Source: Chloroflexota bacterium (GTDB lineage: Bacteria > Chloroflexota > Anaerolineae > Promineifilales > Promineifilaceae). From it: a stretch of DNA of 18,727 bases. This document shows positions 7,284 through 14,763 of this stretch, piece after piece. The notes beneath the pieces were generated by a model. It was not told where the DNA came from. It did no database searches and saw nothing but the letters and a program-made list of their open reading frames with translations. The position numbers were made by a program, and so were the translations under genes. The DNA is taken from contig JAAEOP010000753.1 of NCBI GenBank assembly GCA_024223125.1, positions 1-18,727 on the forward strand, read 5' to 3'. Positions within the stretch are counted from its first letter, which is position 1. Each line of letters begins with the position of its first letter.

Positions 7284-7979
7284 ATGATGGAAAAAATGAT
7301 CAACACGATGATGAAACGTTATCAGATGTTTGCCTGGTTGGGCATACTCATCGTCCTTATTGCCTTTGTCGTAGCCCTACAGGGAGCGAATGCTAACACC
7401 GCATTTTTTGGCGTGGATAAGGTCACCCGTGAAACGGCCGAAGCTGGTTCTGCCCTCGTCGCAGCAAATGTCGCCCGGCACACCATTCCTTTTTGGGTAC
7501 CCAGCTTTAAGTTCTTAGGTTTGGGTATTTTGCTAGGAGCTATCACCATGGCTCTGGGCATGATTGCCACAACACTGCGTAATTTGGGCACGGATGTCAT
7601 GTCTAAATGGCCGGCCGATCTGAACCCCGGCACACCTCCCAAACCACGTTCAGCCAAGATGTTCCCCATGATTATGATGATGGGCTGGATGGTACTTATC
7701 ATCGGTTTTATCTGGGCGCTGGCCTCACTGGGTACTGTCAGTTCCTACTGGAATCACTCGATTGTGACTGAGTTGAACCCGGCCACGGCCGGCTCGGCAT
7801 TGCTCAATCAGCTTCGTACAATCCAGGCCACATTGCCCTGGCTGGGTGTATTACGCTTTGGCGGTATGTCCCTCCTCTTCACTGGCATCACCGTGGCGCT
7901 GACGGTCATCATCCGCACCTTGCAGCACCAGGAACAGGTACTGCGCCAATTTGTCCAAGTCCACACCAGCAGCGATTAA
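7284..7979 (+). CDS. Four-TM membrane protein with internal duplication, third paralog
   Basis: A 231-residue protein with the same architecture as the preceding gene: helices at about 15-33, 74-95, 127-149 and 187-210, two loops with GSAL motifs (AEAGSALVAA and ATAGSALLNQL), and a proline-rich junction TPPKPRSAKM that matches PPKPKSA in the second paralog. AAGGAG at 7270-7275 places the start at ATG 7284; an in-frame ATG at 7260 overlaps the upstream hairpin and has no ribosome binding site. Conserved features between paralogs two and three are MMKRYQMF/MMERFRIF, VDKxTRxT, and FKFLG followed by GAITMALG. The first paralog resembles the second half of this protein most (LGWLLIG/MGWMVLI and GSALLxQL). 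Function unknown; no catalytic residues or binding motifs are evident. Confidence 0.88.
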   Translation: MMEKMINTMMKRYQMFAWLGILIVLIAFVVALQGANANTAFFGVDKVTRETAEAGSALVAANVARHTIPFWVPSFKFLGLGILLGAITMALGMIATTLRNLGTDVMSKWPADLNPGTPPKPRSAKMFPMIMMMGWMVLIIGFIWALASLGTVSSYWNHSIVTELNPATAGSALLNQLRTIQATLPWLGVLRFGGMSLLFTGITVALTVIIRTLQHQEQVLRQFVQVHTSSD

Positions 7980-8009
7980 TGTTCGTTGATGTCTTTCAGT
8001 TCCTGTCTA

Positions 8010-8056
8010 CGCAAAGTCCCCGGCGCTTGGGAAGTGCCGGGGACTTGAACTTTGCG
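8010..8056. repeat. Short palindromic repeat related to the 93-bp element
   Basis: Arms GTCCCCGGCGCTT (8016-8028) and AAGTGCCGGGGAC (8032-8044) pair with one mismatch around a 3-base loop, and outer ends CGCAAAG and CTTTGCG extend the stem. The core differs from the 93-bp element arm GTGCCCGGCACTT at only a couple of positions, so it is probably a shorter relative. It lies 31 bases after the third membrane gene stop, between convergent genes, and could end or protect transcripts from either side. No U-run follows, so it is not called a terminator. Confidence 0.7.
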
Positions 8057-8184
8057 ACGTATCTGTAAAGGGGGCCATTACAATTAAGTAGGTTTATGCC
8101 GCCAGTAACAAAGCTTCTTTAACTTTATTTAAGCATAGTAAATTGTTTTTTTGATTGCCTATTTTTCGTTGATTTCAAAACCCA

Positions 8185-10203
8185 CTATGTTTTTACTCGA
8201 ATCCAGACACGATTACTATGAAAAGTGCTTTGTCCAGCCAAATCGCCCAGAGTATCGGACGTGGTGAAATTAACGTGCCCTCCTTCCAGGACACCCCACC
8301 GACCTTTAGGTGAGGCAACGATACCAGGCCGAATACCATCGGTGACCACGGCTTTGAGTTCGCAGACGCCACGGCCGTTTTCCACCATCACCCAATCCCC
8401 ATTTTCAATTCCCCGCACGGCCGCATCCTCAGGATGAATCTCAATGAACGGATCGCCCTCCCGTGCCCGCAAATCTGGCTGCCCGGCAAAAGTGCTGCTG
8501 ACGAAGTGGTGAGCGGCACCAGTTATCAGCCAAAGACCGCCGTTCGCCGACGGCCGTCCGCCGTCATCATGGTCTACATTTAGGCGCTCTGAAACCAGTT
8601 CCACTTTACCGCTGGGGGTGGGAAAACGGCCGTCGGCAAAAGGCACATCCGGTTCAAACGCTAATTCAATTGAATGTTCGTTTTGCAATCGTTCCAGGGT
8701 GATGTTTTTGAGGGCGGGGTTGTGGACGGCCGTCGCTGCCAACACCTCAGCAATCACCTCATCTTCGCTTTGTTGCAACCACGGTTCAGCAAAGTCCATT
8801 TCGGCCGCCAGCAGACGCATTAACTGCCAGTTGCTTTTACACTCACCCAACGGGGGAATGGCGGGGGCATTGTAAGCCAACACCCGCGTTCCATACCCTT
8901 TGTGCAGGTCGGTCTGTTCCAGTTGGGAGGTGGCGGGGAGGAGGATGTCGGCGTATACGGCCGTGTCCGTCATAAACAACTCATGCACCACCGTAAATAA
9001 ATCTTCCCGCTTCAACCCCGCCACAATCTTGTTTGTATTGGGGGATGATGCAGCCGGATTAGCCCCAAACACATACAATGATTGGATAGGCGGATTTTGA
9101 GCTTCCCCCGTTAAAGCCGCACCCAAGCGGTTCATGTTAATCACTCGCCCTGGTGCAGGGCACTTGCTCCATTTGTTGACCGCTTCCCCATCCCACTGCA
9201 CAAAGCCGCTGGCCGAATACATCAAGCCGCCTCCACGACGGCCGTATTGCCCCGTTAGAGCTGGTAAGGCACACACCGCCCGCACCGTCTGCCCGCCGCC
9301 ACGATTGCGCTGCAACCCATCCGCTATCTTGATGAGACTGGGGGTTTCGATAGCATATAATCTCCCCAATCTCTCAATCTCCCCAACCTCTAATCCTGTT
9401 ATCTCTGCCACTCGCTGCGGTGGATACTCTGCCAGCCGCGCCCGCAGTTCCGGCCAACCGACGGTGTGGGTAGCCAGCCATGCTTCATCCTGCCACTCTT
9501 CGCGCTCGATGATATGGGCCAGCCCCAAAGCCAACGCGCCATCGCTACCCGGTCGGGGTTTGATGTGCCAGTCAGCCTGTTTGGCTGTGCGGGTGCGGCG
9601 CGGGTCAATGACGATTAGTTTTGTGCCGTTTTTGCGGGCGGCCGTCAGATGGGGCATGAAATGGGGCGCAGTTGTGACAGGATTATGCCCCCAGATAATG
9701 GCCACTTTGCTGTGTAACACGTCTTCGTAGCGGGGATTGAATCGTTTACCCAAAGTTGCTTCGACGGCCGTTTCTGCCGCTGCGCCGCAAATGGAACGTT
9801 GTAACTGGCTGGCGCCAAGTCTGTTCCAAAAACGGCCGCTGCTCACCCCCATCTGCACCAATCCCAAAGTGCCACTATAACTGTAAGGTAAAATCGCTTC
9901 CGCCCCATATTCCGCAATGATGTCTCGCCACCGTTCCCCAATTTCGCCAATGGCTTCATCCCAACTGATGCGCTGCCACTGCCCACCCCCTTTTGGCCCG
10001 ACGTGCCGCAGCGGGGTTTGCAGTCGTTTGGGGTGGTAAACGTGGTTGAGATACGGCCGTACCTTGGCGCACAACCACCCCTGGGCAATAGGATGGTCAG
10101 GGTCGGCGTAGAGTTGGAGGGCACGGCCGTCTTCCACTTCCGTTATAAAGCCGCAGCTATCCGGGCAATCATGTGGGCAAACACCATATACTTTTGTAAT
10201 CAT
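8185..10203 (-). CDS. Molybdopterin oxidoreductase (DMSO-reductase superfamily, BisC-like)
   Basis: Soluble 672-residue molybdenum/tungsten bis-MGD oxidoreductase with no Tat signal or membrane segment. An N-terminal 4Fe-4S site is formed by C9, C13, C17 and C45 (CPHDCPDSCGF ... WLCAK). The molybdopterin domain follows, with NRLGASQLQRSICGAA, where C139 is the candidate metal-ligand region, then IWGHNPVTTAPH, VIDPRRTRTAK, and GANPAASSPNTNK. The C-terminal molydop-binding domain has FPTPSGKVELVSE and a final VNFTTSD segment. The substrate cannot be told from sequence: this subgroup includes enzymes annotated as formate dehydrogenase, thiosulfate/polysulfide reductase and biotin sulfoxide reductase, and no electron-transfer or membrane-anchor subunit is next to it. 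It holds nine ACGGCCGT octamers, the densest run in the window. The AAAGGA upstream of its start is unusually far away (about 15 bases). Confidence 0.93.
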   Translation of the reverse strand: MITKVYGVCPHDCPDSCGFITEVEDGRALQLYADPDHPIAQGWLCAKVRPYLNHVYHPKRLQTPLRHVGPKGGGQWQRISWDEAIGEIGERWRDIIAEYGAEAILPYSYSGTLGLVQMGVSSGRFWNRLGASQLQRSICGAAAETAVEATLGKRFNPRYEDVLHSKVAIIWGHNPVTTAPHFMPHLTAARKNGTKLIVIDPRRTRTAKQADWHIKPRPGSDGALALGLAHIIEREEWQDEAWLATHTVGWPELRARLAEYPPQRVAEITGLEVGEIERLGRLYAIETPSLIKIADGLQRNRGGGQTVRAVCALPALTGQYGRRGGGLMYSASGFVQWDGEAVNKWSKCPAPGRVINMNRLGAALTGEAQNPPIQSLYVFGANPAASSPNTNKIVAGLKREDLFTVVHELFMTDTAVYADILLPATSQLEQTDLHKGYGTRVLAYNAPAIPPLGECKSNWQLMRLLAAEMDFAEPWLQQSEDEVIAEVLAATAVHNPALKNITLERLQNEHSIELAFEPDVPFADGRFPTPSGKVELVSERLNVDHDDGGRPSANGGLWLITGAAHHFVSSTFAGQPDLRAREGDPFIEIHPEDAAVRGIENGDWVMVENGRGVCELKAVVTDGIRPGIVASPKGRWGVLEGGHVNFTTSDTLGDLAGQSTFHSNRVWIRVKT

Positions 10204-10227
10204 CTTGCTATTGAAATCCTTTCAAAG

Positions 10228-10304
10228 ACTACAGCAGATTGGAGTCATAAACAGATTTTTCCAGAGAATACGCCAATCTGTTCCTATCTTAAATCTGTTG
10301 TAGT
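10228..10304. repeat. Imperfect palindromic repeat of the ACTACAGCAGATTGG type
   Basis: Outer arms ACTACAGCAGATT (10228-10240) and AATCTGTTGTAGT (10292-10304) pair with one mismatch; an additional CCAATCTG at 10273-10280 can pair with CAGATTGG at 10235-10242, so two alternative hairpins compete. The block fills most of the 121-base gap upstream of the molybdopterin oxidoreductase. It may be a dispersed element or a regulatory leader; a mutually exclusive pairing is visible but no gene-control role is demonstrated. Confidence 0.6.
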
Positions 10305-10324
10305 TTCCCTAAAATAGTTTTCAT

Positions 10325-10978
10325 TTATGATGGTGTACTGTGGCGCGTATCGTCTCCTTTCAAAATAGCGACCAGTACTTGCAGTAAAGCCTCTAAATCA
10401 GCCGGCACGCGGAACAAATTATAATCCTGGGTCACATGCTTGGCTTCTCTGTTGAGGACACCAAACTGCCAGACATTCCCCATAGACACGGCTCCATAAA
10501 GTAGTTTTTCTGAGGATTCTTTCATTTTATCGAGGGCAACTTTATCGAGGGCAACCAATTCTATCGCTAATTGGGTAAAGCCATTTTGCAAATCCCCTTT
10601 CTTCGCCTCAACAATTAACAAATTCATCCCGGCTTGCAAAAAGTAGTCAAGGACTCCTTGCAACTGCTCATTCACCGTCAGTGGCATCTCTACCCGTATC
10701 TTCGCTTGCGTGCAATGTACCACTTCCGCCAGCACCGGCGCTATCAGGAATTCACGGCGGGCAGCTTCGTTTGTCAGGCTGATGAAGGGGAGACTTTCTT
10801 CAAGCCGGGTCGTTAAATCTTGAACACGCTTTTGGTCTACGGCCGCATGTGGCAACACATAATTCTCGACTGAAAATGAGAACCCAAAATAGGCCAGAAT
10901 ATCTTCGGTTTCGATATTCAGTTTGAAGTAGTCTGAAAAAGTATATGATCCTCGTTCGGCAATAACTGTCTGTATCAT
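10325..10978 (-). CDS. PD-(D/E)XK nuclease-like protein of unknown role
   Basis: A 217-residue soluble protein. The central stretch LQGVLDYFLQ ... LLIVEAKKGD ... FTQLAIEL has the spacing of a PD-(D/E)XK nuclease core: an Asp on one strand, ExK on the next, and a following helix with Gln. These are D113, E126, K128 and Q138 when counted from an ATG two codons upstream. The preceding EAARREFLIAPVL resembles the N-terminal helix of restriction-type endonuclease folds. The start is taken as the second ATG (10978) because GGAGG then has six-base spacing; at the first ATG it would abut the codon. A perfect 15-bp tandem duplication (10526-10540 and 10541-10555) gives VALDKVALDK in the helix after the core. 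No methyltransferase or toxin partner is adjacent, so a restriction or defence role is not supported. Confidence 0.7.
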   Translation of the reverse strand: MIQTVIAERGSYTFSDYFKLNIETEDILAYFGFSFSVENYVLPHAAVDQKRVQDLTTRLEESLPFISLTNEAARREFLIAPVLAEVVHCTQAKIRVEMPLTVNEQLQGVLDYFLQAGMNLLIVEAKKGDLQNGFTQLAIELVALDKVALDKMKESSEKLLYGAVSMGNVWQFGVLNREAKHVTQDYNLFRVPADLEALLQVLVAILKGDDTRHSTPS

Positions 10979-11013
10979 GTGCATCCTCCGCTGCGCCCAT
11001 TAGACATACATTC

Positions 11014-11022
11014 ATTATACCA
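11014..11022 (-). promoter_or_regulatory. Extended -10 promoter for the PD-(D/E)XK-like gene
   Basis: On the minus strand TGGTATAAT matches the extended -10 consensus TGnTATAAT exactly and lies about 35 bases upstream of the chosen ATG, leaving a short leader that contains the ribosome binding site. No good -35 hexamer is present, as is usual for extended -10 promoters. Confidence 0.5.
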
Positions 11023-11064
11023 TCCACCACCTATTAGCTAGATAGCGCTAATTGATGAGTGGAA

Positions 11065-11874
11065 TCACGGCCGACTAAAAACATGCTGATGTACAATCGT
11101 CTGTTGGGGCAGGAGTTGAACGACGTTAAAGGCGGGTGGGTAATCCAAATCTTTACCGGCTGCCAGGACATCCGTCGGCCAGGCGGTGAATTGGGAGTAG
11201 GTAGAGGGTACGGCCGTGTAGGTAATCCCATCCCGCACCGTTTGCATAGATTGGTGGATATGTCCATGAAACACACCGCGTAGCCGATTCCGGGCTGGTA
11301 ACAGTGCTTCATGCAGTTTCTCTCCATTCACAATCAGCATATTGTCATCCATCCAGGGCGAATTGAGCGACAGGCTGGGGAAATGAACAAACACGGTTAA
11401 GGGCGGACCGTCCCGCGCCGTTTCTTCACGTACAACATCTAACTGGTCTTCGGAAAGGTAGCCATGGGGATCGAGTTCGTCGGGGGCACGGCCGTCTAAC
11501 AGTAAAAACCGATACCCCTTCACATCAAACCGGTAACATAATACTTCCGGCTCATCCACCAGCCACACCAGTGGCCCCATTGGTAAAGTTTCCCGGATCA
11601 TCTGGGCAGAATCATGATTGCCGGTAACATAATAAATGGGTACATTCAATTCGCTAAAAACATCCCGTGCCAGAGCATAAGCGGCCGGATCGGGATTGGT
11701 GGCCACATCCCCCGTATGCACCACAAAATCCGGTTTCGCTGGTAAATTGTTGATGATCTCCACAAACTTAACGGCACAAGGATAGGAGGTATGACTGTCA
11801 CGGCCGTAATTCCGCGCAGTCCCAAAATGCGTATCACTCACATGCACAAATAAAACAGATTCCGCCACTTGCAT
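11065..11874 (-). CDS. Calcineurin-like metallophosphoesterase
   Basis: A 269-residue cytoplasmic phosphoesterase of the CpdA/Icc-like type, using a dinuclear metal centre. All family motifs are visible: DTH with D14/H16, GDVATN with D56, GNHD with N87/H88, H164 in VFVHFPS, and GHIH with H205/H207. ATG 11874 is chosen because the conserved core (VLFVHVSDTHFG) starts a few residues later and a GGGGA-type ribosome binding site precedes it; the upstream in-frame extension to 11928 has no family similarity. Likely substrates are a cyclic nucleotide or another phosphodiester, but this cannot be decided from sequence. The gene is followed by the nuclease-like gene, which has its own promoter candidate. 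Confidence 0.9.
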   Translation of the reverse strand: MQVAESVLFVHVSDTHFGTARNYGRDSHTSYPCAVKFVEIINNLPAKPDFVVHTGDVATNPDPAAYALARDVFSELNVPIYYVTGNHDSAQMIRETLPMGPLVWLVDEPEVLCYRFDVKGYRFLLLDGRAPDELDPHGYLSEDQLDVVREETARDGPPLTVFVHFPSLSLNSPWMDDNMLIVNGEKLHEALLPARNRLRGVFHGHIHQSMQTVRDGITYTAVPSTYSQFTAWPTDVLAAGKDLDYPPAFNVVQLLPQQTIVHQHVFSRP

Positions 11875-11970
11875 ACTTCCCCTAACAAAAAAGCGGTGTG
11901 GGTTACGACTGTTTGCAACCCACACCACTCTTAACTATCTCTTGTGCAAAAAACAGTCTTCAGTTCAGAA

Positions 11971-13398
11971 TTATTTGCCCGTTAAATAATCCAGCACATC
12001 TTTGGCCGTGTAGCTGCGTTTACCAGGTTGTAAAAAACGGCCGATACCTACCACCCCATCCCCTGAAGTCACTAACGGCGCTTCAATATAACCATCTTTT
12101 TGATGTTGTGGTTTGCCGGCCGTAGCGCATAAATTGTTGCACAAACAACCGCGTCCAACAGTTTCTTCTAGCTCACCACCTTTCTTTACATATTGATCAA
12201 TTGGTTCGGCCGCACAACGATAGCCAATTTTGCCATTATCCTTTTTATACAGCTTTCGCAACAGGCCAATATCGCATAACCGGGGACGTTTGTTGTAAAC
12301 GGCCGTTTCAGACATCGTACCCTTAACCTGAACCACCTTAAATGGAAAACCAGTAGGCGATACACGCGGATCAGTAAGAACGACAATCTCTTCATCCACA
12401 ACCTTTTGTATCACATTCCTTTTAAGCCTGTCTTTCATCCCCGATTCATCACAATAAGCAAATGCAGTCCCCACTTGTACACCTGCGGCGCCAGCCGTCA
12501 ACGCCTCCTGCACTTTTTCAGGTGAATCATATCCGCCGGCCAGCCAAAACGGTAAGCCAAACTGCTTCATTTTACTAAAATCAACAATGTCTTTCTTGCC
12601 ATAAATGGGTTCGCCATTCTCATTCAACTTCATGACGCCCCTGGGCGGTGCATTATGACCGCCAGCAGTTGGCGCTTCTATAACAAATCCATTTACCTTG
12701 CCTGTAGAACGTTTAATCAACGCTTTTGCCAATACAACCGAGGAAATAATCGGTATAAAAAAGGGACGCACTAATGCCTTCCCCTTCTCAACCGTACCAG
12801 AAAAAACAGCCTGGGGATCAAAATGGATGTGATAATCATCCTCTTTGTCCGTATTCAACACATCCAGCCGGTAGCTCACCGGCTCATGGTTTGCCAGCTT
12901 GTCCAAAATACCAGGGATTTGCACCGGTATACCGGCGCCCATGATGACATAATTTACCCCCGCTAACATAGCCCCATAAAGGGAAGCCATGGTCGGCATT
13001 TGCAGCTTCTCCAACAAATTAATACCCACCCCATTTTCGTGACCCTCTTTTGCTAAAAATACTTCTACAAAATTGGCAATGACTGTCAGTTCATTCAATA
13101 TCTTTGGCGGATTAATCGTCCACATGGGGGGGCGGCTATAGGGAATCTTGGGGAATGTTGGTTTGGCAATATAATATTTTTCTAATATTCGGGGAATGGG
13201 TTCCTGAAATGGAAACTGTGCCAAAGCCCGTTGAACATGGCCGCCCTCATCACCATCCATCAAACGAGAGATCATCATCTGAGCAACACCTGTACCTGAA
13301 ATCACGCCCAGATGGCCTTCTCTGGAAACAGCTTTGGCTAAAGGCCAGTGAGAAATGGCAACACCCATTCCTCCTTGAATTATTTTTGGTAGCTTCAT
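11971..13398 (-). CDS. Nitronate monooxygenase-like FMN flavoprotein
   Basis: A 475-residue TIM-barrel flavoprotein. It begins with the family hallmark IIQGGMGVAIS, has the catalytic-type histidine H248 in TAGGHNAP, and has the FMN-phosphate motif region LAGGYDSPEK ... GAAGVQVGTAF. It is longer than typical class I nitronate monooxygenases (about 320-360). The extra C-terminal 90 residues contain a cysteine cluster (GYRCAAEP and GCLCNNLC), reminiscent of longer 2-nitropropane dioxygenase-like and PfaD-related proteins. ATG 13398 is chosen because the hallmark starts six residues later; an in-frame TTG at 13455 gives a non-conserved extension. No ribosome binding site lies at a normal distance (GGAG is about 30 bases away). 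The substrate is unproven: nitronate oxidation and enoyl reduction are both possible for this fold. Confidence 0.87.
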   Translation of the reverse strand: MKLPKIIQGGMGVAISHWPLAKAVSREGHLGVISGTGVAQMMISRLMDGDEGGHVQRALAQFPFQEPIPRILEKYYIAKPTFPKIPYSRPPMWTINPPKILNELTVIANFVEVFLAKEGHENGVGINLLEKLQMPTMASLYGAMLAGVNYVIMGAGIPVQIPGILDKLANHEPVSYRLDVLNTDKEDDYHIHFDPQAVFSGTVEKGKALVRPFFIPIISSVVLAKALIKRSTGKVNGFVIEAPTAGGHNAPPRGVMKLNENGEPIYGKKDIVDFSKMKQFGLPFWLAGGYDSPEKVQEALTAGAAGVQVGTAFAYCDESGMKDRLKRNVIQKVVDEEIVVLTDPRVSPTGFPFKVVQVKGTMSETAVYNKRPRLCDIGLLRKLYKKDNGKIGYRCAAEPIDQYVKKGGELEETVGRGCLCNNLCATAGKPQHQKDGYIEAPLVTSGDGVVGIGRFLQPGKRSYTAKDVLDYLTGK

Positions 13399-13462
13399 AA
13401 GATTTTGGCGCTGTAGTCGCCTTTTCTCCTGCGTAAATGTAGGGCAATTTTGCAAATCACCC

Positions 13463-13482
13463 CCCGATTTTGCAAAATCGGG
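13463..13482. repeat. Perfect 20-bp palindrome in the nitronate monooxygenase leader
   Basis: CCCGATTTTGCAAAATCGGG is fully self-complementary and lies 64 bases before the ATG of the flavoprotein gene. A related half-degenerate unit (CAATTTTGCAAATC, 13446-13459) sits directly beside it, so ATTTTGCAAA occurs twice about 20 bases apart. That spacing, two helical turns, would suit a pair of operators; as RNA on the minus strand it is a strong stem without a clear U-run. Confidence 0.5.
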
Positions 13483-13562
13483 CTGTATTTTTCATTCATA
13501 CTGGTGGGTGGAAACTCGTGAAGTCTCCTCCGCAAATTTAGTTAGGCGCAATGAACCCACCC

Positions 13563-13571
13563 TTTATAACA
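13563..13571 (-). promoter_or_regulatory. Possible extended -10 promoter for the flavoprotein gene
   Basis: On the minus strand TGTTATAAA is one base from the extended -10 consensus TGnTATAAT. It would give a leader of about 155 bases containing the 20-bp palindrome. No convincing -35 is seen. Confidence 0.3.
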
Positions 13572-13646
13572 GCAAATTATCGATAAAGATTCGATATTGT
13601 GGATTTGCAATGTTGTGACTCCTTATATCGGCCGTTGTCTTCATAT

Positions 13647-14738
13647 TCATTTTTCCAGCGCCTGTAGATAAACAGTATCAATGCGGCTTAACATGCGCTC
13701 CATCGTGAATTCGGCCGCAGCCCGTTGCTGCCCAGCTTTTCCCATACGGCCGCGTAAATCAGCATCCGCCGCCAATCGGTTGAGAGCGGCCGCTAATGCT
13801 TCGGGGTTTTGCGGTGGTACAACCAATCCTGAAACGCCGTCTTGCACCAACCAGGATGTACCCGTGCCTAATTCTGTGGTCACACACGGCCGTCCCGCCG
13901 CCATCGCCTCTTGTAACACAATCCCAAACGATTCTGCCCGACTGTTTGAAGGTAGCACAAAAACATCGCCGGCAGCAAAGAACCGGGGCAGTTCTTCATC
14001 TGGGATTTTGCCCAAAAACTGTACTTTGCCTGTAATATGCAATTCGTGAGCCAACGCTTCCCATTCAGCCCGTCGAGGACCGTCGCCGCCAATGAGACAA
14101 CGGCCGTTCACATCTACCATTGCCCGCAGCAAATCATCCACCCCTTTGTAATAACGATGCGCTCCTACAAAAATGAAAGTAGGCACATCTGTTGGCGGGA
14201 GTGAAGGGATTGCAGTTTGAAAACGAGCCACATCTACAGCAAAGGGGATGACAGTGCATTTGGCGGCTAACGGCCGTAAATACTCCGAACTGTGAATGTA
14301 ATTATCATTGCTCACAATAATTTGTGCCGCCCTATCGAGTACCCGTTTGAGGAAGGGACGATAAAAGCGCAAAACAGTTTGTTGTTTGACTACATCGCTG
14401 TGATAGGTAATGACATACGGCCGTTTGCCCCCCCTCAACAATTGACTCATTTCCCCCACCGGATAAGGGGAATGGAGATGGACGATGTCGGCCTGAATCT
14501 GGGGTAGTTTGAAAGGCATCTCCGGGCTGAGAGGGGTGGACGCCACAGTTGCCAGCCGCCAGGCGCGGATAATGAAGACGCCGCCCTGCTGTTCATATTT
14601 AGGCAATTTGGCCGGGTTTGTGACCAACACTGTTACCTCATGGCCGGCGGCCGCCTGCGCTTCGGCCAGCCATTTCATATGGTTTTCGATACCGCCTAAA
14701 ATGGGATCATAATCTTTGTAAACATGTAATATCTTCAT
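13647..14738 (-). CDS. GT4-family glycosyltransferase
   Basis: A 363-residue GT-B retaining glycosyltransferase. The N-terminal Rossmann domain starts HVYKDYDPILGGIENHM, the typical glycine-rich acceptor-side loop of GT4 enzymes, and contains VHLHSPYPVGE and ITYHSD. The C-terminal donor domain has FVGAHRYYKGVDDL, LIGGDGP and the EX7E motif with E269 and E277 in ESFGIVLQE, then AAGRPCVTTELGTG. Length and motif order are complete. It probably adds a sugar from a nucleotide-sugar donor to a cell-surface glycan or lipid; the sugar cannot be told. No ribosome binding site is visible, and a promoter candidate lies only eight bases upstream of the ATG, so a leaderless message is likely. It is divergent from the sulfotransferase remnant, and the two may once have belonged to a surface-polysaccharide cluster. 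Confidence 0.93.
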   Translation of the reverse strand: MKILHVYKDYDPILGGIENHMKWLAEAQAAAGHEVTVLVTNPAKLPKYEQQGGVFIIRAWRLATVASTPLSPEMPFKLPQIQADIVHLHSPYPVGEMSQLLRGGKRPYVITYHSDVVKQQTVLRFYRPFLKRVLDRAAQIIVSNDNYIHSSEYLRPLAAKCTVIPFAVDVARFQTAIPSLPPTDVPTFIFVGAHRYYKGVDDLLRAMVDVNGRCLIGGDGPRRAEWEALAHELHITGKVQFLGKIPDEELPRFFAAGDVFVLPSNSRAESFGIVLQEAMAAGRPCVTTELGTGTSWLVQDGVSGLVVPPQNPEALAAALNRLAADADLRGRMGKAGQQRAAAEFTMERMLSRIDTVYLQALEK

Positions 14739-14746
14739 CGGCTATG

Positions 14747-14755
14747 ATTCTAGCA
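14747..14755 (-). promoter_or_regulatory. Extended -10 promoter, probably leaderless, for the glycosyltransferase
   Basis: TGCTAGAAT on the minus strand is one base from TGnTATAAT. Only eight bases separate it from the ATG, so transcription would start at or next to the start codon. This fits the absence of a ribosome binding site. Confidence 0.4.
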
Positions 14756-14763
14756 TTTGATGT

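Noticed and set aside
9134..9730. 198-codon plus-strand ORF inside the molybdopterin oxidoreductase region
   Set aside because: It is antisense to a gene with complete family motifs, has no recognisable domain and a composition typical of a reverse-frame shadow.
10325..11874. A restriction or anti-phage defence module built on the PD-(D/E)XK-like gene
   Set aside because: No methyltransferase, helicase, NTPase or toxin-antitoxin partner is next to it; the neighbour is an ordinary phosphoesterase with a separate promoter.
13399..13455. 19-residue N-terminal extension of the nitronate monooxygenase from a TTG
   Set aside because: The conserved IIQGGMG hallmark begins right after ATG 13398 in this family and the TTG has no ribosome binding site.
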